Below, piece by piece: positions 30,284-37,028 of a DNA stretch of 47,329 nt. The notes below the pieces were generated by a model. It did not search any database and was not told where the DNA came from. It saw nothing but the letters and a program-made list of their open reading frames with translations. The DNA is taken from assembly GCF_000948395.1 (NCBI RefSeq), contig NZ_JYFN01000039.1, positions 20,524 through 67,852 of the forward strand, given 5' to 3'. How positions within the stretch are numbered: position 1 is the first letter of the stretch; every line of letters begins with the position of its first letter. A program made the position numbers and the translations under genes. The stretch comes from Frankia torreyi. GTDB lineage: Bacteria > Actinomycetota > Actinomycetes > Frankiales > Frankiaceae.

Positions 30284-31396
30284 ATGAGCACCGTGCCCGC
30301 CCCTGGAGAGACTGTCGACCCGTCCCGGGTCCACGCCCTCGACCCCGACCAGCTCGCCGCGGCCGTCGCCGCGGCCCGGGAGTCGATCCGCGCCGCCACC
30401 GACCTCGACGCGCTGGCCGCCGCCCGCACCGCCCACGTCCACGGCGCCGCCGCCCCGTTGGTGCTGGCCCGCCGGGAGCTCGGTGCGCTGCCGCGCGAGG
30501 AGCGTGCCGACGCCGGCCGTCGGCACAACGCCGCCCGCGCCGAGGTCCAGGCCGCCTACGACACGCGCCTGGCCGAGCTGACCGCCGAACGCGACGCCCG
30601 GGTGCTGCGCGAGGAGCGCGTCGACGTCACCCTGCCCGTGGCGCGCCGTCGCCGCGGCGCCCGCCACCCGCTGTCCTCGCTGTCCGACCGGCTCGTCGAC
30701 GTGTTCGTCGCCATGGGCTACGAGGTCGCCGAGGGACCCGAGATCGAACACGACTGGTTCAACTTCGAGGCCCTGAACATGGCCCCCGACCATCCGGCCC
30801 GCAGCGAGCACGACACCCTCTACGTCGAGCCCACCGCCTCCGGCCGGGTGCTGCGTACCCACACCTCGCCGGTGCAGGTCCGGGCCCTGCTCGACCGGCC
30901 GCTGCCGGTGTACGTCGTGTGCCCGGGGCGGACGTACCGCAACGACACCATCGACGCCACCCACTCGCCGGTGTTCGGCCAGCTCGAAGGGCTCGCCGTC
31001 GACGAGGGCATCACCATGGCCGACCTGCGCGGCACGCTGGAGGTCTTCGCGCAGGCGCTGTTCGGCTCCGGGTTGTCGACGCGGCTGCGCCCGTCGTTCT
31101 TCCCGTTCACCGAGCCGTCCGCCGAGCTGGACGTGCAGTGCTTCGCCTGCCGCGGCGAGGCGGCCCGCCAACCCTGCCGGGTCTGCTCGGACGAGGGCTG
31201 GATCGAGATCGGCGGCTGCGGCATGGTCGATCCGAACGTGCTGCGGGCCACCGGGGTCGACCCGACCCGCTACAGCGGCTTCGCCTTCGGCATGGGCCTG
31301 GAACGGGCCGCGATGATCAGGCATGACGTCCGGGAGATCCGCGACTTCGTCGACGGTGACGTCCGGTTCAGCCTCCCGTTCGGAATCGAGGTCTGA
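30284..31396 (+). CDS. pheS: Phenylalanyl-tRNA synthetase alpha subunit
   Basis: 370 aa, ATG start with weak cgagg upstream. PheS carries the class II catalytic core of the alpha2-beta2 enzyme. The N-terminal coiled-coil arm (about 20-110) is followed by motif 1 (HPLSSLSDRLVDVFVAMGYEVAEGPEIE), motif 2 (GRTYRNDTIDATHSPVFGQLEGL) and motif 3 (YSGFAFGMGLERAAMI). Between motifs 2 and 3 the sequence CFACRGEAARQPCRVC supplies two CxxC pairs, a possible zinc knuckle seen in some bacterial PheS lineages. The downstream gene pheT starts 4 nt after the stop. Confidence 0.97.
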   Translation: MSTVPAPGETVDPSRVHALDPDQLAAAVAAARESIRAATDLDALAAARTAHVHGAAAPLVLARRELGALPREERADAGRRHNAARAEVQAAYDTRLAELTAERDARVLREERVDVTLPVARRRRGARHPLSSLSDRLVDVFVAMGYEVAEGPEIEHDWFNFEALNMAPDHPARSEHDTLYVEPTASGRVLRTHTSPVQVRALLDRPLPVYVVCPGRTYRNDTIDATHSPVFGQLEGLAVDEGITMADLRGTLEVFAQALFGSGLSTRLRPSFFPFTEPSAELDVQCFACRGEAARQPCRVCSDEGWIEIGGCGMVDPNVLRATGVDPTRYSGFAFGMGLERAAMIRHDVREIRDFVDGDVRFSLPFGIEV

Positions 31397-31400
31397 GCAG

Positions 31401-34022
31401 ATGCTGATCGTGATGTCCTGGCTGCGGGAGTACGTCGAGGGGCTGCCGCCCACCCGGGCGGTCGCCGACGCGCTGATCCGCGCCGGTTTCGAGGTCGAGG
31501 GGCTGCGCGGCGTCGGGGGCGATGTCTCCGGCGTCGTCGTCGGGGAGATCGTCGACTTCGAGATCGTGGAGACGAAGAAGAAGGACGTCCGCTGGTGTCA
31601 GGTCCGCGTGGCCCCGCAGCCGGCCGGCGAGTCGTCGGGTCTCGGTGTGCGGGGGGTCATCTGCGGCGCGCACAACTTCGCCGTCGGCGACCGGGTGGCC
31701 GTCGCGCTGCCCGGCGCGGTGCTGCCCGGCGGGTTCGCCATCACCGCCCGCAAGACCTACGGCCATGTCAGCGACGGGATGATCTGCTCCGCCCGGGAGC
31801 TGGGCCTCGGCGAGGATCACGACGGCATCCTCGTGCTCCCGCCGTCGGCCCCGATCGGCGCCGACGTCACCGAGCTGCTCGATCTCGTCGACGAGATCCT
31901 CGACATCGCCGTCACCCCCGACCGCGGCTACGCGCTGTCGGTGCGGGGCATCGCCCGGGAGGCGGCGACCGCCTTCGCGCTGCCCTTCACCGACCCGGGC
32001 GTCCCACGGTCCGGGCAGGTCGAGGCCGGGCAGGTCGAGGCCGGGCAGGTCGCGGCCGGGGAGAGTGCGGCCGGGGAGGCGTATCCGGTCGTCGTCGAGG
32101 ACACCGCGGGCTGCGACCGGTACGTCGCCCGGGTGGTCACCGGCGTCGACCCTGCGGCCCGCACGCCGCTGGGCTGGTCCCGGCGGCTGTCGTTGGCCGG
32201 GATGCGGCCGATCTCCGTGCCCGTCGACGTCACCAACGCCGTGCTGCTCGGGCTCGGCCAGCCGCTGCACGCCTTCGACCGGGCGAAGCTCACCGGCGCC
32301 ATCATCGTGCGCCGGGCCGAGGCGGGGGAGACGCTGCGCACCCTCGACGGGGTCGAGCGCATCCTCGACCCCGAGGACCTGGTCATCGCGGACGACACCG
32401 GCCCGATCGCGCTGGCCGGGGTGATGGGCGGCGCGAACACGGAGATCTCCGCGCAGACGACCGACATCGTGCTGGAGGCCGCGCACTTCGACCCGATCAG
32501 CGTCGCCCGCACCGCGCGGCGCCACCGGCTGTCCTCGGAGGCCGCGCGGCGCTTCGAGCGCGGCGTGGACCCGGCGCTCGCCCCGGTCGCGGCGGCGACG
32601 GCCGTCGACCTGCTCGTCGAGCTCGCCGGCGCCCGCCCCGCTCCGGGGGTGACCGACCTCGACCACCGACCGACTGCGGCGCCCGTGCTGCTGTCCCTGC
32701 ACGAGCCCGAGCGGCTCGCCGGCCGGCCGTACTCCGCCGAGGTCGTCCGCCGCCGCCTCGCCGACGTCGGCTGCGTGGTCGCCGCCAGTGCCACCTCGGA
32801 CATCACCGACTTCACCACGGATGTCACCGGCGCCACCACCGTCGGTGGGGTCACCACCACCGTCGTCGGTGGTGATGTCCTCGTCGTCACGCCGCCGTCG
32901 TGGCGGCCCGACCTGACCCGGCCCGCGGATCTCGTCGAGGAGATCATGCGGTTGGAGGGGTACGACACGATCCCGGTGACCCTGCCGCTGCTGCCCGCCG
33001 GCCGCGGCCTGACCCCGGCGCAGCGGATGCACCGGGCGGTGGGCCGGGCGCTGGCGTACGCCGGCCTGGCCGAGGTGCTGACCCTGCCGTTCGTGGCCGC
33101 GGACGCCGCCGACGCGCTCAGCCTGGTCGCGGACGACAAGCGGCGCCTGGCGGTCCGGGTCGCCAACCCGATCGCCGAGGACGCCGCCTACCTGCGCACG
33201 ACCCTGCTGTCCGGGCTGATCGCCGCCGCGGTGCGCAACATCGGCCGGGGCCAGCAGGACCTGGCCCTGTTCGAGGTCGGTCGGGTCTTCCGGGAGCAGC
33301 CCGGCGCGCCGGTGCGGGTGCCGACGCCGCCGGTGGACCGCCGTCCGTCCGCGGAGGAGATCGCCGCGCTGGACTCGGTCCTGCCCGGGCAGGACCGTCA
33401 CGTCGCGGCGCTGCTCACCGGTCGCCGCGAGCCGACCGGCTGGTCGACGCCGGGCCGCGAGGCGGACTGGGCGGACGCCGTCGACGCCGCGCATGTCGTC
33501 GCCGAGGCGGTCGGGCTCACGCTGACCGTCACGGCCGGTGACACCATGCCGTGGCATCCCGGCCGCTGCGCGGAGCTGACCGTCGGCGGCCGCCTCGTCG
33601 GCTTCGCCGGGGAACTGCACCCGCGGGTGCTCGGCGACGCCGGCCTGCCGCCGCGCACCGTCGCGATGGAGCTCAGCCTCGACGTCCTCGTCGAGGCCGC
33701 GACGGCGGCGCCGCCGGTCGTCGCGCCGGTGATCTCCACCTACCCGCCGGCGGACCGGGACGTGGCGCTCGTCGTCCCGAGCCGGGTGCCGGTCGCCGAG
33801 GTGACCGAGGCCCTGCGCGAGGGCGCCGGCGACCTGCTGGAGTCGCTGACCCTCTTCGACGTGTTCGAGGGCGCCCAGGTCGGCGCCGGGCAGCGCTCAC
33901 TCGCCTTCGGTCTGCGCCTGCGGGCGGGGGACCGGACGCTGACCGCCGCCGAGGCGAACGCGGTGCGCGACGCGGCCGTCGAACTCGCCGCGCAGCGCAC
34001 CGGCGCCGCCCTACGCGCATAG
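31401..34022 (+). CDS. pheT: Phenylalanyl-tRNA synthetase beta subunit
   Basis: 873 aa from ATG 31401 (ATG 31413 would give the classical MSWLREYV start). Domains in order: N-terminal region, tRNA-binding EMAP/OB domain (VVVGEIVDFEIVETKKKDVRWCQV, VICGAHNFAVGDRVAVALPGA), B3/B4 editing domain (MRPISVPVDVTNAVLLGLGQPLHAFD, TLDGVER, LAGVMGG, SSEAARRFERGVDP), B5 DNA-binding-like domain, catalytic-like core and C-terminal ferredoxin-fold anticodon-binding domain (PPADRDVALVVP ... LFDVFEG). A GQVEA/GQVAAGESAAGEA tandem repeat (nucleotides 32013-32080) and a Thr/Val-rich insertion (about 32790-32880) lengthen loops. Confidence 0.97.
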   Translation: MLIVMSWLREYVEGLPPTRAVADALIRAGFEVEGLRGVGGDVSGVVVGEIVDFEIVETKKKDVRWCQVRVAPQPAGESSGLGVRGVICGAHNFAVGDRVAVALPGAVLPGGFAITARKTYGHVSDGMICSARELGLGEDHDGILVLPPSAPIGADVTELLDLVDEILDIAVTPDRGYALSVRGIAREAATAFALPFTDPGVPRSGQVEAGQVEAGQVAAGESAAGEAYPVVVEDTAGCDRYVARVVTGVDPAARTPLGWSRRLSLAGMRPISVPVDVTNAVLLGLGQPLHAFDRAKLTGAIIVRRAEAGETLRTLDGVERILDPEDLVIADDTGPIALAGVMGGANTEISAQTTDIVLEAAHFDPISVARTARRHRLSSEAARRFERGVDPALAPVAAATAVDLLVELAGARPAPGVTDLDHRPTAAPVLLSLHEPERLAGRPYSAEVVRRRLADVGCVVAASATSDITDFTTDVTGATTVGGVTTTVVGGDVLVVTPPSWRPDLTRPADLVEEIMRLEGYDTIPVTLPLLPAGRGLTPAQRMHRAVGRALAYAGLAEVLTLPFVAADAADALSLVADDKRRLAVRVANPIAEDAAYLRTTLLSGLIAAAVRNIGRGQQDLALFEVGRVFREQPGAPVRVPTPPVDRRPSAEEIAALDSVLPGQDRHVAALLTGRREPTGWSTPGREADWADAVDAAHVVAEAVGLTLTVTAGDTMPWHPGRCAELTVGGRLVGFAGELHPRVLGDAGLPPRTVAMELSLDVLVEAATAAPPVVAPVISTYPPADRDVALVVPSRVPVAEVTEALREGAGDLLESLTLFDVFEGAQVGAGQRSLAFGLRLRAGDRTLTAAEANAVRDAAVELAAQRTGAALRA
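32013..32080 (+). repeat. 15-nt in-frame tandem repeat in pheT
   Basis: Units of gggcaggtcgaggcc, the first three near-exact, then two degenerate copies, encode AGQVE-type units in a surface loop of PheT. Confidence 0.85.
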
Positions 34023-34052
34023 GCAGGCAGGTTTTCGGCCGGATGGCGGCCA

Positions 34053-34114
34053 GATCGTGCCGAGGCATACTCACGGTTCTGCGCCCGCAATCGCGACCAA
34101 GCCTCGGCACGATC
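34053..34114. terminator. Long inverted repeat between convergent pheT and MNIO genes
   Basis: GATCGTGCCGAGGC (34053-34066) and GCCTCGGCACGATC (34101-34114) are a perfect 14-bp inverted repeat with a 34-nt loop. It lies in the 182-nt gap between two convergent genes and could serve as a bidirectional terminator, though the loop is long. Within and after the loop a degenerate direct repeat occurs: tcacggttctgcgcccgcaa (from 34071) and tcacggttccgcacgcaa (from 34113). This hints at a small repeat element. Nothing else is visible in 34023-34204. Confidence 0.55.
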
Positions 34115-34204
34115 ACGGTTCCGCACGCAACTGGTAGCAGAAGGACGCGACGGTTCCGCAGGGAACATCATGATCACTGGTCCTGGTCCTGGCGGCCGCC
34201 GGGT

Positions 34205-35734
34205 CTAGCCGTGCCCGCGCCGGCCGAGGACGAGCAGCCCCACCAGGGGCAGCCGGATCAAGACGAGCAGCCCGCCGCGTTTTCCCGCCCCGGCCGGGAC
34301 CGGTTCGTCGCGGTCCGCCGCGGGAGGGGTATCGGCCCCGGAACCACCTCCACCGAGGAATCGGTCCGTGCCGGGGCCGCGCAGGCACGCCGGAAGGCGG
34401 CCCGGTCGGCTGCACGCCAGGGCGAAGCGCCGGCCGGCCGTGCACGCCACGAGCAGCTCCGCGCGGGCGTCGACATCGAGCATGTCGTAGTGCTCCCGGG
34501 CGTACGCGTGGGCGTCTGCCCAGGTCGTCGTCGGTGGGAGCCACGCGGCGACGGCCGCGAACCCGGCGCGGAAGCCGGGGGTCCGCGCCAACGCGGGCCA
34601 GTGCTCGACCACTACCGACCGGCGCTTGTCGATCAATGCCGCGCGGGTCGCCTCGATCCGGTCCGTGGCGAAACCGGGCGGTGGGCCGTCTCCCGCCGTG
34701 AGCGCCCGGACCAGTGCGATCTGCCCGGCAAGTAGCTCCCCGTCGGCCCGCGCGTCGGCCGGCTCCAGACCCGCGCGGGCGGCCCCCGTCTCGGATCCCC
34801 TCCCGGCCCCCGTCCCGGATCCCGGCACCGATCCCGCCCCGCTCGCCGCCGCGCCGGTCGTCGTGCTGATCGCTGTGCTGATCGCTGTGCTGATCGTCGC
34901 GCGGGTCAGGCCCGCGGCGCGGGTGACCGCGTCGAGCTCGGCATGGAACTCGGCCACCGGCGGCAGGTGGGTGTCCCGTTCCAGCAGGCAGGGCAGCGGG
35001 CCCGGCCAGTGGTCGACGGCGGTGCGCAGCAGCTCGAGGACCTGTGGGCGAACCGGGTGGGCGTGCGAGTCGTGGTACAGGCCGCCGGCGGTGACGCCGC
35101 CGGCGACGTGCAGGTAGGCGACCCGTTCCCAGGGGATGGCGGCCAGGAACCGGTCGGGATCGGTGCCGTGGTTGACCACGTCGCCGTACAGGTTGGCGAC
35201 GTCGAGCAGCAGCATCACCCCGGTCTGCTCGGCCAGCTCGGTGAGGAACGCCGCGGAGTCCAGCTCGTCGTCGGGCCAGCGCAGCAGCGCCGCCGGGTTC
35301 TCCACCGCGAGCGGAACGGACAGCTCCGCGCTCAGCGACCGGATGTTGCGCGCCAGCACCCGCAGCGCCGCGCGGGTACGCGGCACCGGCAGCAGGTGCC
35401 CGGCCTCGACCCCGCCGGCCCGGACGAACGCGGCGTGCTCGCTGACCAGTGGGGCGTCCAGACGCTGCGCGACACGGACGAACCGGTCGACGCGGGCGCG
35501 GTCCAGCGGCTCGCTGCCCCCCAGCGACAGCCGGACGCCGTGCGGCACCATCGGCACGTCCAGCTCGGTCAGGGCGACCGGCAACGGCCGGTCGGGGTCG
35601 ACGCTCTCCGCGATCAGTTCGACGAACGCCAGGTCGCCACGCTCGGCGATCGCGGCGGCGAGGGGCGGGCGCCAGCCCACCCCCAACCCGGGTGGCAGCG
35701 GCGAAGTCGGTCGGGACGGTCGGAGCCGGGCCAT
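34205..35734 (-). CDS. DUF692 / MNIO-family iron enzyme with C-terminal extension
   Basis: 509 aa from the ATG at 35734-35732, which overlaps the upstream stop (TGATG). The GGAGG for this start lies inside the last Gly codons of the upstream gene. Residues about 12-280 are a DUF692/MNIO TIM barrel (the MbnB/TglH family of multinuclear non-haem iron oxidases that modify cysteines in peptides). Candidate metal ligands: H65 (PHGVRLSLGG), E99-H100 (SEHAAF), H113, E145 (ENPAALL), D178 and N181 (LLDVANLY), H209 (LHVAGG), D222, H224 and H226 (HDSHAHP), E252 (LLERD). A repeat-containing linker (ISTA x3) leads to a helical C-terminal domain (about 345-450: RSVVVEHWPALA, TTTWADAHAYAREHY) and a short hydrophobic end. 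Core homologues are about 280-300 aa. The substrate is probably the Cys tail of the coupled upstream gene (inference). Confidence 0.88.
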   Translation of the reverse strand: MARLRPSRPTSPLPPGLGVGWRPPLAAAIAERGDLAFVELIAESVDPDRPLPVALTELDVPMVPHGVRLSLGGSEPLDRARVDRFVRVAQRLDAPLVSEHAAFVRAGGVEAGHLLPVPRTRAALRVLARNIRSLSAELSVPLAVENPAALLRWPDDELDSAAFLTELAEQTGVMLLLDVANLYGDVVNHGTDPDRFLAAIPWERVAYLHVAGGVTAGGLYHDSHAHPVRPQVLELLRTAVDHWPGPLPCLLERDTHLPPVAEFHAELDAVTRAAGLTRATISTAISTAISTTTGAAASGAGSVPGSGTGAGRGSETGAARAGLEPADARADGELLAGQIALVRALTAGDGPPPGFATDRIEATRAALIDKRRSVVVEHWPALARTPGFRAGFAAVAAWLPPTTTWADAHAYAREHYDMLDVDARAELLVACTAGRRFALACSRPGRLPACLRGPGTDRFLGGGGSGADTPPAADRDEPVPAGAGKRGGLLVLIRLPLVGLLVLGRRGHG

Positions 35735-36780
35735 CACCCCCCGCCTCCACAACCCCCGCCGCCGCACCCTCCGCCGCCGCATCCCCCGCCGCAGCTACCC
35801 CCTCCGCCGCAACTACCCCCGCCGCCGCAGCCGCCACTCGAGGTGGTGTCGAGGCTTCTTCTCGATCGGGCGGTGCCTCGGGGTCGCGGCCGAACGGCGG
35901 GCGCGAGCAGCCCGAGCTCGGTGGCCAGTTTCCGGTCGGCGCCGCCGAGCGCCTCCGGTCCGAACAGCGCGACCGCGAGCGCATGCTGCCCCGGCAGACC
36001 GCCGCCGGCCAGTCCGGGCAGGCGCCGCCGGGCCTCGACCGCCACCGCCCACCCGGCCGCGGTGGTCTGCGGCGTCTGGAGGCGGACGCCGAGAACGAGG
36101 GCGCCGACCTCGCCGAGCGACAGCACGAAGACGGCGCTGCCGTCGGGCGAGCCGACGTCCGCCACCAGCAGGATGATCCCGCCGACGAACAGGGCCAGCG
36201 CGGCGGCCCGGCACCAGCGCAGCACCCGCTTCTGCCGGACGGTGGGCAGGAGCCCCTCCTCGCACAGCCGCTGGCGCGTCGCGGCCAGCGCGGGGGTGCC
36301 GGCGAGCCACCGACCGAGCTCGGCGATGCGGCGCCCGCCGTGCGCGTCGATCTCCTGGTGGATGGCGCAGCGCAGATCCTGATCCGCGCAGACCGCGGGG
36401 CGACGGGAGATCACGGTCCCCGGGGTGGCGCCCGGCCCCACGGCTTCCGATTCGTTGAGCGCGACCACCGCGACCAGCGCCGCCAGATCCGGGCCGCCGT
36501 CGAGCAGGGCCAGCTCCTCGGCCTGCTCCGGCCGCGGTCCCAGGCCGTCGGCGTCGAGTCCGAAGCGGTCGACGACCGATCTGGGTGCGGTCAGGCGAGT
36601 CGCGGCGCGCCCCCTTCTCGTGCCGTCCCCGTCGGTGCCGTCTCGCCCGGCGTCGCCCGCTCCCATGCCGACCCGGTCGGGGGCGGGCGCGGGTGCGCCG
36701 CGCTGGGCCGCCCGCCACGCGGCCCACGTGCCGATCCACAGGACGATCACCAACGCGACATAGCCGATCGCGATCACCAT
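35734..36780 (-). CDS. TIGR04222-like membrane protein with Gly/Cys-rich C-terminal tail
   Basis: 348 aa. ATG at 36780-36778 is chosen because gaggag sits 9 nt upstream; a longer start at 36804 is possible. One helix at residues 3-22, a cytoplasmic-type loop with a Glu/Leu-rich helical region (EQAEELALLDGGPDLAALVA), two more helices (about 191-208 and 217-234), then AVALFGPEALGG, which resembles the TIGR04222 'near low-complexity' domain. The last 34 residues consist almost only of Gly, Ser and Cys, with Cys at 318, 324, 330, 334, 339 and 344 spaced by 3-5 Gly/Ser. The last Gly codons contain the ribosome-binding site of the MNIO gene. It looks like a membrane-tethered substrate protein for that enzyme, possibly for metal binding; this is inference. 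Confidence 0.8.
   Translation of the reverse strand: MVIAIGYVALVIVLWIGTWAAWRAAQRGAPAPAPDRVGMGAGDAGRDGTDGDGTRRGRAATRLTAPRSVVDRFGLDADGLGPRPEQAEELALLDGGPDLAALVAVVALNESEAVGPGATPGTVISRRPAVCADQDLRCAIHQEIDAHGGRRIAELGRWLAGTPALAATRQRLCEEGLLPTVRQKRVLRWCRAAALALFVGGIILLVADVGSPDGSAVFVLSLGEVGALVLGVRLQTPQTTAAGWAVAVEARRRLPGLAGGGLPGQHALAVALFGPEALGGADRKLATELGLLAPAVRPRPRGTARSRRSLDTTSSGGCGGGGSCGGGGSCGGGCGGGGCGGGGCGGGG
35737..35838 (-). repeat. Gly/Cys repeat tail (putative modified peptide region)
   Basis: The region encodes about 34 residues of (G)3-5-C or GGGGSC repeats ending directly at the stop codon. On the plus strand it reads as runs of ccgcc/ccccgcc. Six cysteines occur at near-regular spacing, with no other reactive side chain except Ser. 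Confidence 0.85.
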
Positions 36781-36849
36781 CCGCCGCTCCTCACTGCCGT
36801 GCATCGTCCGAGGACAGTGCGTGATATGTGCGGCCCAGGATGGGAGGGC

Positions 36850-36879
36850 GCGGTACCTTCAGCGTCAACGTGAGGTCAA
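36850..36879 (-). promoter_or_regulatory. Possible MerR-type promoter for the MNIO cassette
   Basis: On the minus strand TTGACC (36879-36874) is followed after 18 bp by TACCGC (36855-36850). The spacer and flanks form an imperfect dyad, ACCTcac...gaAGGT (36855-36876). This resembles MerR-family promoters with an over-long spacer and operator between -35 and -10, but the symmetry is weak. It lies about 70 nt before the cassette start. No merR-like gene is in the window. Confidence 0.3.
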
Positions 36880-36990
36880 CCGCCAGGTCAGGCGGTCGAC
36901 GCCCGGCGCGGAGGGGGCGCGGACCGACGTCTGCGCCCGCGACCGACGCGGCCGCGCTGCCCGCCGCGCCGCCCGCGTTCGCCGAATGTC

Positions 36991-37008
36991 GTTGCATGCC
37001 CATAAGCT
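36991..37008. promoter_or_regulatory. ARG-box-like site 1 upstream of argC
   Basis: gttgcatgcccataagct: the left half (TTGCAT) fits an actinobacterial ARG-box half site and the right half (CATAAG) is weaker. It overlaps the -35 hexamer TTGCAT (36992-36997) of the argC promoter, where ArgR would block RNA polymerase. Confidence 0.5.
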
Positions 37009-37020
37009 CGTGTGTATAAC
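36992..37020 (+). promoter_or_regulatory. argC promoter, leaderless
   Basis: TTGCAT (36992-36997), 17-bp spacer, TATAAC (37015-37020), then 7 nt to the ATG at 37028. Both hexamers are good for an actinobacterial housekeeping sigma factor. The distance implies transcription starting at or near the A of ATG. It overlaps both ARG-box-like sites. Confidence 0.7.
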
Positions 37021-37028
37021 CTTGCACA
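37011..37028. promoter_or_regulatory. ARG-box-like site 2 at the argC start
   Basis: tgtgtataaccttgcaca is 18 bp with TGTG/CACA outer symmetry. It matches about 7 of the 10 fixed positions of the general ARG box (TGAAT-N4-ATTCA pattern). It covers the -10 hexamer and the first base of argC. ArgR is encoded in the same operon. Confidence 0.5.

Noticed and set aside
35735-35782. Longer start for the MNIO protein (16 extra residues, Arg-rich)
   Set aside because: Would overlap the Cys tail out of frame; the TGATG start with GGAGG upstream is better.
34943-36873. Long plus-strand open frames opposite the MNIO cassette
   Set aside because: Translations are Pro/Arg/Gln-rich shadows, while the minus strand encodes recognisable domains.
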